From Candidatus Midichloria sp. (GTDB taxonomy: Bacteria > Pseudomonadota > Alphaproteobacteria > Rickettsiales > Midichloriaceae): a stretch of 64,000 bases of DNA. Under the pieces are notes generated by a model. That model saw only the letters and a program-made list of their open reading frames with translations. It was not told where the DNA came from and searched no databases. Shown in pieces: positions 54,351 through 63,196 of the stretch. Numbering within the stretch: the first letter of the stretch is position 1; each line of letters starts with the position of its first letter. The DNA is taken from contig CP094379.1 of assembly GCA_030060845.1 (NCBI GenBank), forward strand, positions 441,737 through 505,736, in the 5' to 3' direction. The position numbers were made by a program, and so were the translations under genes.

Positions 54351-54473
54351 TCATTCCTCTGCCAAACTTCTATCGCCAAAGGCATTCATGCGCCTTAAAG
54401 TAGTCTTTAAATTCTGCCCTAAGATCTTTAATTCTTCTTTACTGAAACCCTTACTTATATTTCCTTCTATCAT
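54351..54473 (-). pseudogene. Possible regulator fragment (MarR-like C terminus)
   Basis: A 40-codon minus frame reads MIEGNISKGFSKEELKILGQ, then NLKTTLRRMNAFGDRS. The GFSKEELKIL..NL...LRRM pattern recalls the C-terminal helix of MarR-type regulators, but the DNA-binding part is missing, so this is a weak guess. The reverse strand (54271-54504) is also open and is probably a shadow. Confidence 0.2.
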
Positions 54474-54563
54474 AATAAAGTGCAGCTTCCACCTCTCTTG
54501 CTAGAGTTTAGCATTTTATATACTTGATAAAACTATAGAAAAAAATACAATGAAAGTTATTTC

Positions 54564-55622
54564 ATGCACAAAACTAATATAAATTACTATAATAATTCAC
54601 TACTTTTTTCCATAGCATTATTCTCATTTAGCCTCTCGTCTTCTCCACTATTTTTAGATCCAGATGTTGTCTGGTATATAGCAGCTGGCAATTATATTAT
54701 TGGCATATAAATATAATTATTTTTTTATTAGATTTATAATTTTCTAAAATCAAAAAGTATTCCTTTTATGATCCTTGGTCATATGCAAGATTGGAACAGC
54801 AATGATACAACATTTCTTGACTCTGTGGTATATGTATGTTCTTTTCTTAATAAATTAATAGGGTTTTATGGCTTATCATTATATAATTTTACTACCTAAA
54901 TGATAAAAGGCCTTAAACAAATTGCCTTTTGCCACTTTAATTTAAACAAATAGTCACGGCGGTTTTCTTATTCTCTATGCTTTACTAGTAGTATTTATAG
55001 CTATTACAATACCAAAATATATCATCCTTAAAAATTAAAAATAGTGATTGGCTTATTGAATTAGCTTTTTTAAAAATTGCCTTTTTATTATCAACAAGAA
55101 ATTTTGGTAACTTAGCCACTTCCAGAGCACCTTTTATAGCAGGTATAGTTGACAGATCCCTTCTTGCACCTAAATTTACTATCAAGCTAAAAAATTCACA
55201 TAAAATTTTAATCAGTACTTTCTTAATTATCGTATCAATCTTTATTAATGCTTTTTTAGTTATTACCAAAAATGATAAAAAATAGGGTTATACAGAATCC
55301 CAGTAGACTTAATTCAATATACTGTAGATAATTACCCTGGCTTCAAAATTATTAATAACTACAATTTAGGTGGATATATAATTTTATTTGGTAATAGCAA
55401 AATAGAACACTTCATAGATGGAAGGGCAGGAACTGCATTTAATGAAAGAGTATCAAGTGAATACGTTGTGATATGATTAATAGAAAGGTAAGTTTATTAG
55501 AAATTGCTATAAAACATAACATAGATAGTATTATTATACATGAAATGCTTTTTAAGCAAGAACGAGAAAGCCAGAAAGAAATTGGAATATAGTTTATAAC
55601 TCAAAAAAGTACTATTTACTTA
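54564..55622 (+). pseudogene. Polytopic membrane protein, glycosyltransferase-like (PMT/ArnT-type), degraded
   Basis: Starting MHKTNINYYNNSLLF at 54564, with a hydrophobic first helix and FLDPDVVWYIAAGNYII (a DxD-like loop), the frame then breaks. Later pieces are KNSHKILISTFLIIVSIFIN, then VDLIQYTVDNYPGFKIINNY, NLGGYIILFG and FIDGRAGTAF (55380-55445), and LLEIAIKHNIDSIIIHEML near the end. The 'NxYxxGGYLI...FIDGR...L..Y.ID.VI' order is known from large multi-pass glycosyltransferase-like membrane proteins of the PMT clan. At least four frame breaks. Confidence 0.5.
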
Positions 55623-55725
55623 TTAGAATAAATAAAATATACCATGATTTATTTATTATATTGTATTGCTCTCTTTAAAATCTTATAATCACCTAAGCTT
55701 TGATAAAAACTAACCTTTTTATAAA

Positions 55726-56727
55726 ATGTTTGATGTAATAATTATAGGAGCTGGACCATCTGGGCTTTTTTCAGTATTCCAAGCAGGAATGATGGGGCTC
55801 AACTGTGCTGTAATAGATACCCTAAGCTCTCCTGGAGGACAGTGCAACGCACTATATCCAGAAAAGCCAATATATGATATACCAGGCCACCCACGAATTT
55901 TAGCACAAGAATTAATTGATCTACTTCATAAACAAATAGAGCCATTTAAACCCACATTTTTCTTAGAGCAGCAAGCACTATCAATTAATCAAAATGAAGA
56001 TCAGAGCTTTACTGTAACTACTGCTGCCAATAATAAAATAGGTGGTAAAACTATAATAGTTGCAGCTGGTGGTGGATCATTTGGTCCAAACAGGCCTGTT
56101 ATAAAAAACATTTTAGAATTCGAAAATAAGAGCATTTTTTATAGTATAACTAAACAAGAAATATTTCATAATAAAAAAATAGTAATAGCTGGAGGTGGAG
56201 ATTCAGCAATAGATTGGAGCTTATCCCTTTCCGGAATTGCTTCAAAAATATATCTAATTCATAGACGCAATAAATTCAAAGCAACCCCAGAAAGCATGAA
56301 AAAAATTAATACTAAAGTTGAAGAAAGTAAAATAGAGCTAGTTATTCCATATCAATTACATAAAATTCATGGGGAGAATGGAAGATTAAACTCTATAGAA
56401 GTAATAAATTTTGATAATAACACTAAATTAATAGAAGCAGATTATCTCTTACTTTTTTTTGGGCTCTCAATGAACATAGGACCCATACTAGATTGGGGTA
56501 TAGATATAGAAAATAAGCACATAAAAGTTGACTTAAGCACTATGCAAACTAATATAAAAGGCATTTTTGCAGTTGGTGATATAATAACTTATCCAGGAAA
56601 ATTAAAATTAATACTAAGCGGGTTTGCAGAAGCTGCCCGTGCATGTCATAGTGCTTATTCTATTATTAATAATGGAACTGAAATACACTTTGAATATTCA
56701 ACAACTAAAGGAGTACCTACTAAATAA
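55726..56727 (+). CDS. Ferredoxin--NADP+ reductase (TrxB-like FNR)
   Basis: This is a 333-residue flavoprotein. The FAD-binding Rossmann motif is VIIIGAGPSGLF (residues 4-15), followed by SSPGGQCNALYP. The NADP-binding motif is IVIAGGGDSAIDWSLSL (about 151-167), then a C-terminal FAVGDIITYPGK. The thioredoxin reductase CxxC pair between the two domains is absent, which identifies the FNR2 class found in Rickettsiales and Firmicutes. It supplies reduced ferredoxin for Fe-S cluster work. folD starts 7 bases after its stop; the two probably share a transcript with yihY and recG. Confidence 0.9.
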   Translation: MFDVIIIGAGPSGLFSVFQAGMMGLNCAVIDTLSSPGGQCNALYPEKPIYDIPGHPRILAQELIDLLHKQIEPFKPTFFLEQQALSINQNEDQSFTVTTAANNKIGGKTIIVAAGGGSFGPNRPVIKNILEFENKSIFYSITKQEIFHNKKIVIAGGGDSAIDWSLSLSGIASKIYLIHRRNKFKATPESMKKINTKVEESKIELVIPYQLHKIHGENGRLNSIEVINFDNNTKLIEADYLLLFFGLSMNIGPILDWGIDIENKHIKVDLSTMQTNIKGIFAVGDIITYPGKLKLILSGFAEAARACHSAYSIINNGTEIHFEYSTTKGVPTK

Positions 56728-56734
56728 TTGTAAT

Positions 56735-57625
56735 ATGCAGAATTGTAAAATTATAGATGGAAAATTATATGCCGCAAAGGTCTTGGAGACAGTAAAAAGC
56801 AAGATTGAATATCTTTCTACAGTTGTTTACTCGGATGAAGCCCAAAGATCTGCCCTCACCCTTGGTCTCGCTGTAATTTTGGTTGGTGACAACCCAGCGA
56901 GTCAAATTTACGTAAATAATAAAGCTAAAAAAGCAAAAGAAATTGGCTTTAATTCGGAGATATACAGCTTTTCTAAAACAACAACAGAGCAAGAAGTAAT
57001 ACAATGCATAGAAAAATTAAACTTAGATCCAAATGTTAATGGAATCTTAGTTCAGTTGCCCCTACCTCAACATATTAATACTCAGAAAATCATAGATGCC
57101 GTAAATTATGAAAAAGATGTAGATGGATTCAGCACTTATAATGTTGGATTATTAAACTCATGGCAAGACAGTTTGGAGCCCTGCACTCCTCAAGGGGTTT
57201 TAATTTTATTACATGCGGTGTTAGGAACAAATATAATTGGCAAAAAAGTAGTAATTCTTGGTCGTTCAAGAATAGTCAGCAGACCTATGGCTTCAATATT
57301 AATCAGAGAAGGCTGTAGTGTTAGTTCCTTAAACTCTAACTCTTATAATACAAAAGATGAATGTAGTGCTGCAGATATATTAATCTCAGCAGTCGGATCA
57401 CCCTCTTTTATTAAAGGTGATTGGATTAAAAAAGGAGCTTGCGTAATTGATGTTGGCATTACTAAAGTAAATGATAGGTTATATGGTGATGTTGACTTTG
57501 AGAGCGTAAAAGAAGTTGCTGGATTCTTAACTCCAGTTCCAGGAGGAGTTGGGCCTATGACTGTTGCATGCCTAATGCTTAACACAATTAAAGCAGCTTA
57601 TAAACAATACAATATAAAATGGTAA
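56735..57625 (+). CDS. folD: Methylenetetrahydrofolate dehydrogenase/cyclohydrolase
   Basis: This is a 296-residue bifunctional folate enzyme making 10-formyl-THF and NADPH. The catalytic region is SQIYVNNKAKKAKEIGF (YxxxK), followed by VQLPLPQHI, KDVDGF, PCTPQGV, VVILGRSRIVSRPMAS (dinucleotide-binding loop) and PVPGGVGPMTVA. ATG 56735 is chosen; a much longer upstream start lies within the FNR gene. The usual CHSxT segment reads LNSNS here, a mild variation. Its 3' end overlaps yihY by 7 bases. Confidence 0.95.
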   Translation: MQNCKIIDGKLYAAKVLETVKSKIEYLSTVVYSDEAQRSALTLGLAVILVGDNPASQIYVNNKAKKAKEIGFNSEIYSFSKTTTEQEVIQCIEKLNLDPNVNGILVQLPLPQHINTQKIIDAVNYEKDVDGFSTYNVGLLNSWQDSLEPCTPQGVLILLHAVLGTNIIGKKVVILGRSRIVSRPMASILIREGCSVSSLNSNSYNTKDECSAADILISAVGSPSFIKGDWIKKGACVIDVGITKVNDRLYGDVDFESVKEVAGFLTPVPGGVGPMTVACLMLNTIKAAYKQYNIKW

Positions 57626-58491
57626 AAGATACTAAAATTGTAACCTTCATAAAAATTATTTATCAAAGTATGGTTAATACTATTAAGCATGACGGTATAG
57701 AACATGCAGGCTACTTATCATTTTTATTAATGCTTGCAATTTTTCCATTTTTAGTGTTTTTCACAGCAATAATTGGTACTCTGAGTAACTTAGTAGATAT
57801 ACCTTTAGTCACTACCCTAACAAATGTTATTATAAATAGTTCCTGGGCTAGCTTTATAGATTCTTTAAAGCCAAGAATAATCGAAATTACCACCCTTCCT
57901 CCCCAAAATTTTTTAACTATTGCTATAATTAGTGCAATCTGGACAGCTTCCTCGATCTTTGAAGGTATAAGAACTACACTAAACCGTGCATATAATATAA
58001 AAAATCCTCCAGCTTATTTATTCAGAAGGCTATTTAGCATCTTAGAATTTATTATTGTTATAATCATTTTGGCAGTTGTGATACTCATATTAATAGTAAT
58101 ACCTGCTATATGGAACTTTTTAGAAAAGCATATTATCATACCAGATACTCAGATTATTTCTTTAATAGATAGAGACTTAGAAGTGCTAAGAAGTGCTATT
58201 CTTTATCTCTTTAGTATTATATTTGTTTCATATCTCTATTATTCCTTGCTAAACAAAAAACAAAAATTTATCAAAATACTACCTGGCACTGTACTAGTAC
58301 TATTTTGTTGGGCAATTTTTTCTAAAATCTTTAAATATTACATTTCTTATTTTTCGCAGATTAATATGATATATGGCAGTATTGCTGGCGTAATTATATC
58401 TTTGCTATTTTTCTACTTCTGTAGTTTAATCCTGATATACGGAGCTGAGTTCAATTACTTATTTGAGTCGAAATTTAAAAAGAAAAAATGA
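57619..58491 (+). CDS. YihY/virulence factor BrkB family membrane protein
   Basis: This is a 290-residue protein with about six membrane helices. It reads HAGYLSFLLMLAIFPFLVFF near residues 30-50, IWTASSIFEGIRTTLNRAYN in the middle (family 'W.A..........LN..Y') and YGSIAGVIISLLFFYFCSLI, then LIYGAEFNYLFE at the end. Members were once called ribonuclease BN in error; their transport or envelope role is not settled. It overlaps folD by 7 and recG by 4 bases (ATGA). Confidence 0.9.
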   Translation: MVKDTKIVTFIKIIYQSMVNTIKHDGIEHAGYLSFLLMLAIFPFLVFFTAIIGTLSNLVDIPLVTTLTNVIINSSWASFIDSLKPRIIEITTLPPQNFLTIAIISAIWTASSIFEGIRTTLNRAYNIKNPPAYLFRRLFSILEFIIVIIILAVVILILIVIPAIWNFLEKHIIIPDTQIISLIDRDLEVLRSAILYLFSIIFVSYLYYSLLNKKQKFIKILPGTVLVLFCWAIFSKIFKYYISYFSQINMIYGSIAGVIISLLFFYFCSLILIYGAEFNYLFESKFKKKK

Positions 58492-60574
58492 GCAATTCTA
58501 TTTTTTTTATCAATCATATTTTTAATAATCCACTACAATATATAAAAGGGGTTGGGCCAAAAAAAGCAGAATTATTGAGTAATTTAGGCTATAACTCTGT
58601 AAAAGAATTAATTTTTCACATTCCAACTCATTATATAGACAGAAGAAAAATAACTGCACTTAATCAAGCTAAATCTGGCCAAATATTGAGTCAAATTGTA
58701 ACCATTGATGCAATATTGCCTAAGAATAGAAATCAGAAAATAACCAAGATACTTTGTAAGAATCAAACCGGTTCAATCTCCTTAATCTTTTTTCACCTTA
58801 ATAAGTCTGCTTTATTGTCTTGGAAAGTTGGTGATCAAATAGCAATTAGCGGTAAAGTTGATTGGAATTACGGCAGCTTACAGATGCTTCACCCAGACGT
58901 AATGGTACCACATTTCAAAGCAGAGCAAAGTTTTATAATCGAGCCAGTTTATCCAGCAAGCCTCCAGCTCAATTCAAAAAGTATAGCTTCTGTAATTAAA
59001 GAGATATTAAAAGTATTACCTTTATTACCAGAATGGCTACCTCTAGATTTAAAAAAAAATTGCAGTTACCTTCATGGAATGAAGCAATTAACACTATTCA
59101 TAACCCTAAAAATGATGCTGATATCGAAATGATTAATAAAGCGCTTAAGCGGCTGGCTTTTGATGAAATATTAACGGAACAAATAATGCTTGAAATAGCG
59201 CAAAATAAGTTACTGAAACACAAAAAAACACTCCTTATTTTTACTGGAGCTTTACAAAACACTTATCTCTCCTCCCTCCCCTTTCAGTTAACCACTAACC
59301 AAAAAGAAGTTTTAGAAGAGATAAATAATGATCAAAAATCTGACCAACATATGGTAAGAATTTTGCAAGGGGATGTTGGCAGTGGTAAAACTATTATTGC
59401 TTTTCTTGCTGCTATCAATGCCATAGAAGCAGGAACCCAAGCTATAATTATGGCCCCAATCGAACTCCTTGCTAGGCAGCATTTCTCTAATTTTAAAAAA
59501 CTTTTTCCAGACCACCAGATAGAAAGCGGTTTGTTAATCAGCAAAATACCAAATTCTCAAAAGAAACAGCTCTATACTGATATTCAAACTGGAAAAATTA
59601 AATTAATCATAGGAACCCATGCCCTAATACAGTCAGAAGTTCAATTTCATAAGCCTGGTTTGATAGTAATAGACGAACAACATAAATTTGGAGTGGCCCA
59701 ACGCTTAGAGTTATTGGAAAAGGGCATGATCTGCGATTTTCTTATGATGTCCGCAACCCCAATACCTAGGACCTTAATTATGATGTGTTATGGGAGTATG
59801 AAAATTTCAACTTTAAAAGAAAAACCTACCGGTAGGCTCCCTATTATTACTTCTTTACTATCTTCAAAGAAAGCAGGTTCCTTAATACATAGCATAAAAA
59901 ATGCTATAGAAGATGGAGCGAAAGTATATTGGATATGTCCATTAATAGAAAGATCAGAGAGCTTGTCTTTAAATAATGTCAAGCAACGCTATATCTCTTT
60001 AGAAAAAATATTTAGTAACCAGGTTGCAGTAATCCATAGCAGAATTAAAGTTGAAGAAAGAGAAAGGATTATGGAAGATTTTGCATCTAAAAGTGGTAAA
60101 ATAAAAATCCTTGTGACAACTACAGTTATAGAAGTGGGAGTTGATATCCCTGATGCAACAATTATAGTAATAGAGCACGCTGAGCGTTTTGGTTTAGCAC
60201 AAATGCACCAATTAAGAGGCCGAGTTGGAAGGAGCAATAAACAATCTCATTGTATACTATTGTATAGTCATCCCCTTGGCGTAACTGCAAAGTATAGATT
60301 GGAGGCAATGAAAAAGTCAGATGATGGCTTTAAGCTTGCTGAAGAAGATTTACGTATCAGAGGTGGCGGTAAGATACTTGGCACTCAACAAAGTGGCCTA
60401 CCTTTATTTAAAATTTATGATTTCTTTACTCAGCACCACTTAATTAAACATGCAAATCATATCGCTCTAGAACAAAGCAATAAATTAAATGAAAGATTTT
60501 ATGTACTAATTAACTTATATAGTAACATTAGTGACATTAATATCCCCTCAATTGCAACAATTTCAATAGCATAG
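58488..60574 (+). pseudogene. recG: RecG helicase, split by a frameshift at A9
   Basis: RecG remodels stalled forks and branched DNA. Frame 1 (58488-59132) holds the wedge/OB domain: LQYIKGVGPKKAELLSNLGY and YIDRRKI. The second frame (59033-60574) continues with LQLPSWNEAI and the helicase motifs: LQGDVGSGKTIIA, VIDEQHKFGVAQR, MSATPIPRTL, TVIEVGVDIPDA, LRGRVGRS and GGKILGTQQSGLP. The frames meet at nine A (59051-59059); one extra A would join them as LDLKKKLQLP, giving about 695 residues, the normal size. Everything else looks intact. Either a fresh mutation, transcriptional slippage, or a sequencing error. Confidence 0.9.
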
Positions 60575-60717
60575 CCTGCTGTCCAAACATTACAAAATAG
60601 TGATGATATATTGTTGATTTAATAAAAATATTTGTTAATATCTGAGCTTGTTATGTAGAAAACATCTTATCAATTGTTTTCTATTATGTCTAGAATTTTT
60701 TATACTTTTAGTTGAAT

Positions 60718-61020
60718 ATGGCACGTAATAGTTTATTTACAAAAGCATCAATAGTCGATTCTTTAAAAAAGTCACACCCAGAATTGGGTGATAATCTTCT
60801 TGAAAAAGTTGTTGATATATTTTTTAATGAGATCGTAACCGCATTGGTTTGTGGGGATAGAGTTGAATTAAGAAAATTTGGCTCTTGGGTTGTTAGAAAA
60901 AGAGAGGGAAAAACAGTTAGAAATCCTAGAACCAACGCTAAAATAGTAGTAGGAGATAAGGGTTCTCTTTACTTTAGAGCGAGCAGAGATTTAATAAAAT
61001 CTCTCAATTCTATCAAATAA
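60718..61020 (+). CDS. IHF/HU family DNA-binding protein
   Basis: This is a 100-residue protein of the HU/IHF fold. The N-terminal helix pair includes FTKASIVDSLKKSHPEL; the core is RVELRKFGSWVVRKREGKTV, then RNPRTNAKIVV on the DNA-binding arm (IHF-type RNP-T), and a C-terminal YFRASRDLIKSLN. The pattern is closest to the IHF beta class, but HU or IHF alpha cannot be excluded by eye. ATG 60718 is chosen. No clear ribosome binding site is seen. It bends DNA in the nucleoid. Confidence 0.9.
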   Translation: MARNSLFTKASIVDSLKKSHPELGDNLLEKVVDIFFNEIVTALVCGDRVELRKFGSWVVRKREGKTVRNPRTNAKIVVGDKGSLYFRASRDLIKSLNSIK

Positions 61021-61053
61021 TATAGCTAATATAATTCATTCTGAGGCTCCACA

Positions 61054-61575
61054 GTGACAAAACATCCTTTTTATTTATTAGCTACTATTTTAGTTTTAAG
61101 CTTTACCCCTCATTCCTCTTTCGCTTCTGACGTAAACCCCCCCTGTAAATTTAGGAATTTCGCAACTTAATCAGGTTAAAATGTGTGATATTAATGAAGA
61201 ATATATAGAAAATTTTATTAAAGATTTTAATATCATACAACATGATTAAAAAAACAGGCATCCATACATCTAAGCTACATATCGGAAAAGACTATAAAGA
61301 ACTTTTACTCTATCCTTAGAAAAAAATCAAAAGCAGTAAGCAGTTATTGTGATCAATTAATAGCAGAATATGTAAAAAATGGTATCTAAAGAGATTCCAA
61401 AAAACTATTAATTGGATCAACAGTCCTGATACAAGAAGAACTCTTAAACTTGGGTTTTTTTATTTTATTAAAACCAGTAGGAATTGGAATGAAAAAAGGT
61501 GATAACAAGCAAATCAATACATCTAAAGCTGCTGTTGTTCTTAGAAAAATACTAATTACAAATATCCACTAATTG
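61054..61575 (+). pseudogene. Small secreted protein, frameshifted
   Basis: A GTG at 61054 opens a Sec signal peptide (TKHPFYLLATILVLSF, cleavage after SFA-SD). The frame ends soon after a C7 run (61137-61143). Removing one C gives NPPVNLGISQLNQVKMCDIN and EEYIENFIKDFNIIQ, a plausible continuation. Further breaks follow, with scraps like FYSILRKKSKAVSSYCDQLI and GFFILLKPVGIGMKKG to about 61575. No family was recognised; probably a lost periplasmic or outer-membrane protein. Confidence 0.5.
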
Positions 61576-61619
61576 TTTGATAATCAATAAACAAGGGAAT
61601 AAGGATTAAGCAATTTAAG

Positions 61620-61660
61620 CATGACTTAAGCTAGAGTATTTCTAGCTTAAGTCATGTTTT
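61620..61660. terminator. Perfect 16-bp hairpin with T run
   Basis: CATGACTTAAGCTAGA (61620-61635), a GTATT loop, and its exact complement (61641-61656) are followed by TTTT. It can act as a rho-independent terminator for plus-strand transcription; the A residues on the left side allow weaker function in reverse. The stem is AT-rich but long. Confidence 0.65.
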
Positions 61661-62266
61661 ATTAACATAAAAGTCTCTCTTTTTATCGATAACATTATAG
61701 TCTGCTATAATCGAAATAGAGCTCGTTTGCTATACCGTTGTTCTTAGCTATTATTTATTATTAAAGAGTAGTAATAGCTAATTTTAATAACGATGGTAAA
61801 ACTAGATGTAGGGACTGCTAATTTTGGCTCTGCTGTGATCTCAGTGTTAATCAATATTTTACCAATTGTAACTATAACAATCATTTTATAGCTACAACTA
61901 CTTCATCTTTATGTATGCTCTTATCAAAGGCAAAAGATAAGCTTTTTGGTGCTCTGGTACTGTGATGTGAGTGGGAATATTAAAGTAATTAACAGGCTTT
62001 TGAATATGAGATGTAGAGTTAAGCTAAGCGGTTGCAGCAAGCGCAGCCCAGGTACGACTGAGCATTATGTGGTGAAGGTGCAATAGCTTCATCACCACAG
62101 GTGAAGTTGAAATTAGTGTAGGTTGGGAAAGATTAGATATATAGATGATTTATCAACCAACTTTTATTGTCCATGAAGGTCATGTCATATATAGCTAAGT
62201 CTTTATAATTCAGCCAAGGATTTAGTTTCAAGCGCTTATGTAGTATCACTCATTTTGCTCCTATAT
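61661..62266. other. Non-coding gap, nothing identified
   Basis: No gene, RNA or repeat was recognised downstream of the hairpin. A short frame MVKLDVGTANFGSAVISVLI (61792 on) ends quickly and is probably chance. A locally G+C-richer patch near 62010-62100 has no clear structure. Confidence 0.35.
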
Positions 62267-63181
62267 TCAAGTAAAAGATGCTTCAGGGTTAATAGTCTTT
62301 TTATCTTTCCTCATTGAAAAATGAAGCTGAGGAATGGTGACAGCTCCAGTTTTTCCAATTGTTGCAATTGGCTGGCCTTGTTTTACTTTAGCTCCTTTTT
62401 TTACACTTATCTTATCGTTATGTGCATATGCAGTCAGGTAATTACCACGATGCTTAATTATTATTAAATTACCATAAACTTTTGGTTCTTTACCAACATA
62501 TATTACTTTACCATCTGCTACAGCTCGCACCACTGTGCCAAGAGGGGCGGCTATATTTATACCTTCATTAAAGGAATTTCCTGACTTTCCATACCTAGAT
62601 AGGACTTTACCTTCAACAGGCCAAATAAATTGCTTTGAATTTAAAGGGGTAGCATATTTAAAATCACCTTTCTTTGCTATCTCCTTATCTTTTTTAGGGA
62701 TAGTAAGTTCATCTTGTGGTAAAGACTTCTCAGCCAACGCCTGTGTTTTCGATGAATTAATATCTTTATCCAATTCTTTATCACTTAGAAAAGAAGGAGT
62801 TGATTTTTGCTTGGTAGATTCTTGAGCTAAAGGGACACCTTCTATACTATCTTCATAATCCTGTCCTTCTTCATCAAATAATTGTTCTTCAAACTGAATA
62901 TCATGTGACATAGGAATTTTTATTACTTCTCCAGCTGCAATAGATCCATAAACTGGTCTACCATTAACTCTTGCTAGGATTTCTGCATCAACTCCATAGT
63001 TATAAGCTATTTCCTTAATGCTTTGGGTTCTAGAAATTCTTATTAATTTTACTACACCTGATTTCCCATAATATAGCTGCTCTTTGCGTTCAGCTGGAGC
63101 AGCTATATCAGTGCTACAAGAAGAAATAAATAGTAAAGGAATTAAAGCCAAAACTTTAAAAAATTTACACATGTTTCTCAT
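62267..63181 (-). CDS. nlpD: NlpD-like lipoprotein with LysM and degenerate M23/LytM domain
   Basis: This is a 304-residue envelope protein. The lipoprotein signal is KVLALIPLLFISSC (lipobox, Cys near 22). A LysM domain follows at about 45-95 (RISRTQSIKEIAYNYGVDAE, then IKIP), then an acidic/Lys-rich linker, then LytM (about 190-304). In LytM the metal ligands are lost: the HxGxD motif reads NEGINIA, and HLH appears as QLHF. The fold phrase YGNLIIIKHRGNYLTAYAHN is kept, as in E. coli NlpD, a non-enzymatic activator of division amidases. It follows an active M23 gene by 15 bases. Confidence 0.85.
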   Translation of the reverse strand: MRNMCKFFKVLALIPLLFISSCSTDIAAPAERKEQLYYGKSGVVKLIRISRTQSIKEIAYNYGVDAEILARVNGRPVYGSIAAGEVIKIPMSHDIQFEEQLFDEEGQDYEDSIEGVPLAQESTKQKSTPSFLSDKELDKDINSSKTQALAEKSLPQDELTIPKKDKEIAKKGDFKYATPLNSKQFIWPVEGKVLSRYGKSGNSFNEGINIAAPLGTVVRAVADGKVIYVGKEPKVYGNLIIIKHRGNYLTAYAHNDKISVKKGAKVKQGQPIATIGKTGAVTIPQLHFSMRKDKKTINPEASFT

Positions 63182-63196
63182 ATTAAAATTTAAGTA

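Noticed and set aside
61661-62266. Structured RNA (SRP RNA, RNase P or tmRNA) in the gene desert
   Set aside because: None of the conserved cores (GGAAG/CAGCC of SRP RNA, P4 of RNase P, tmRNA ends) was seen.
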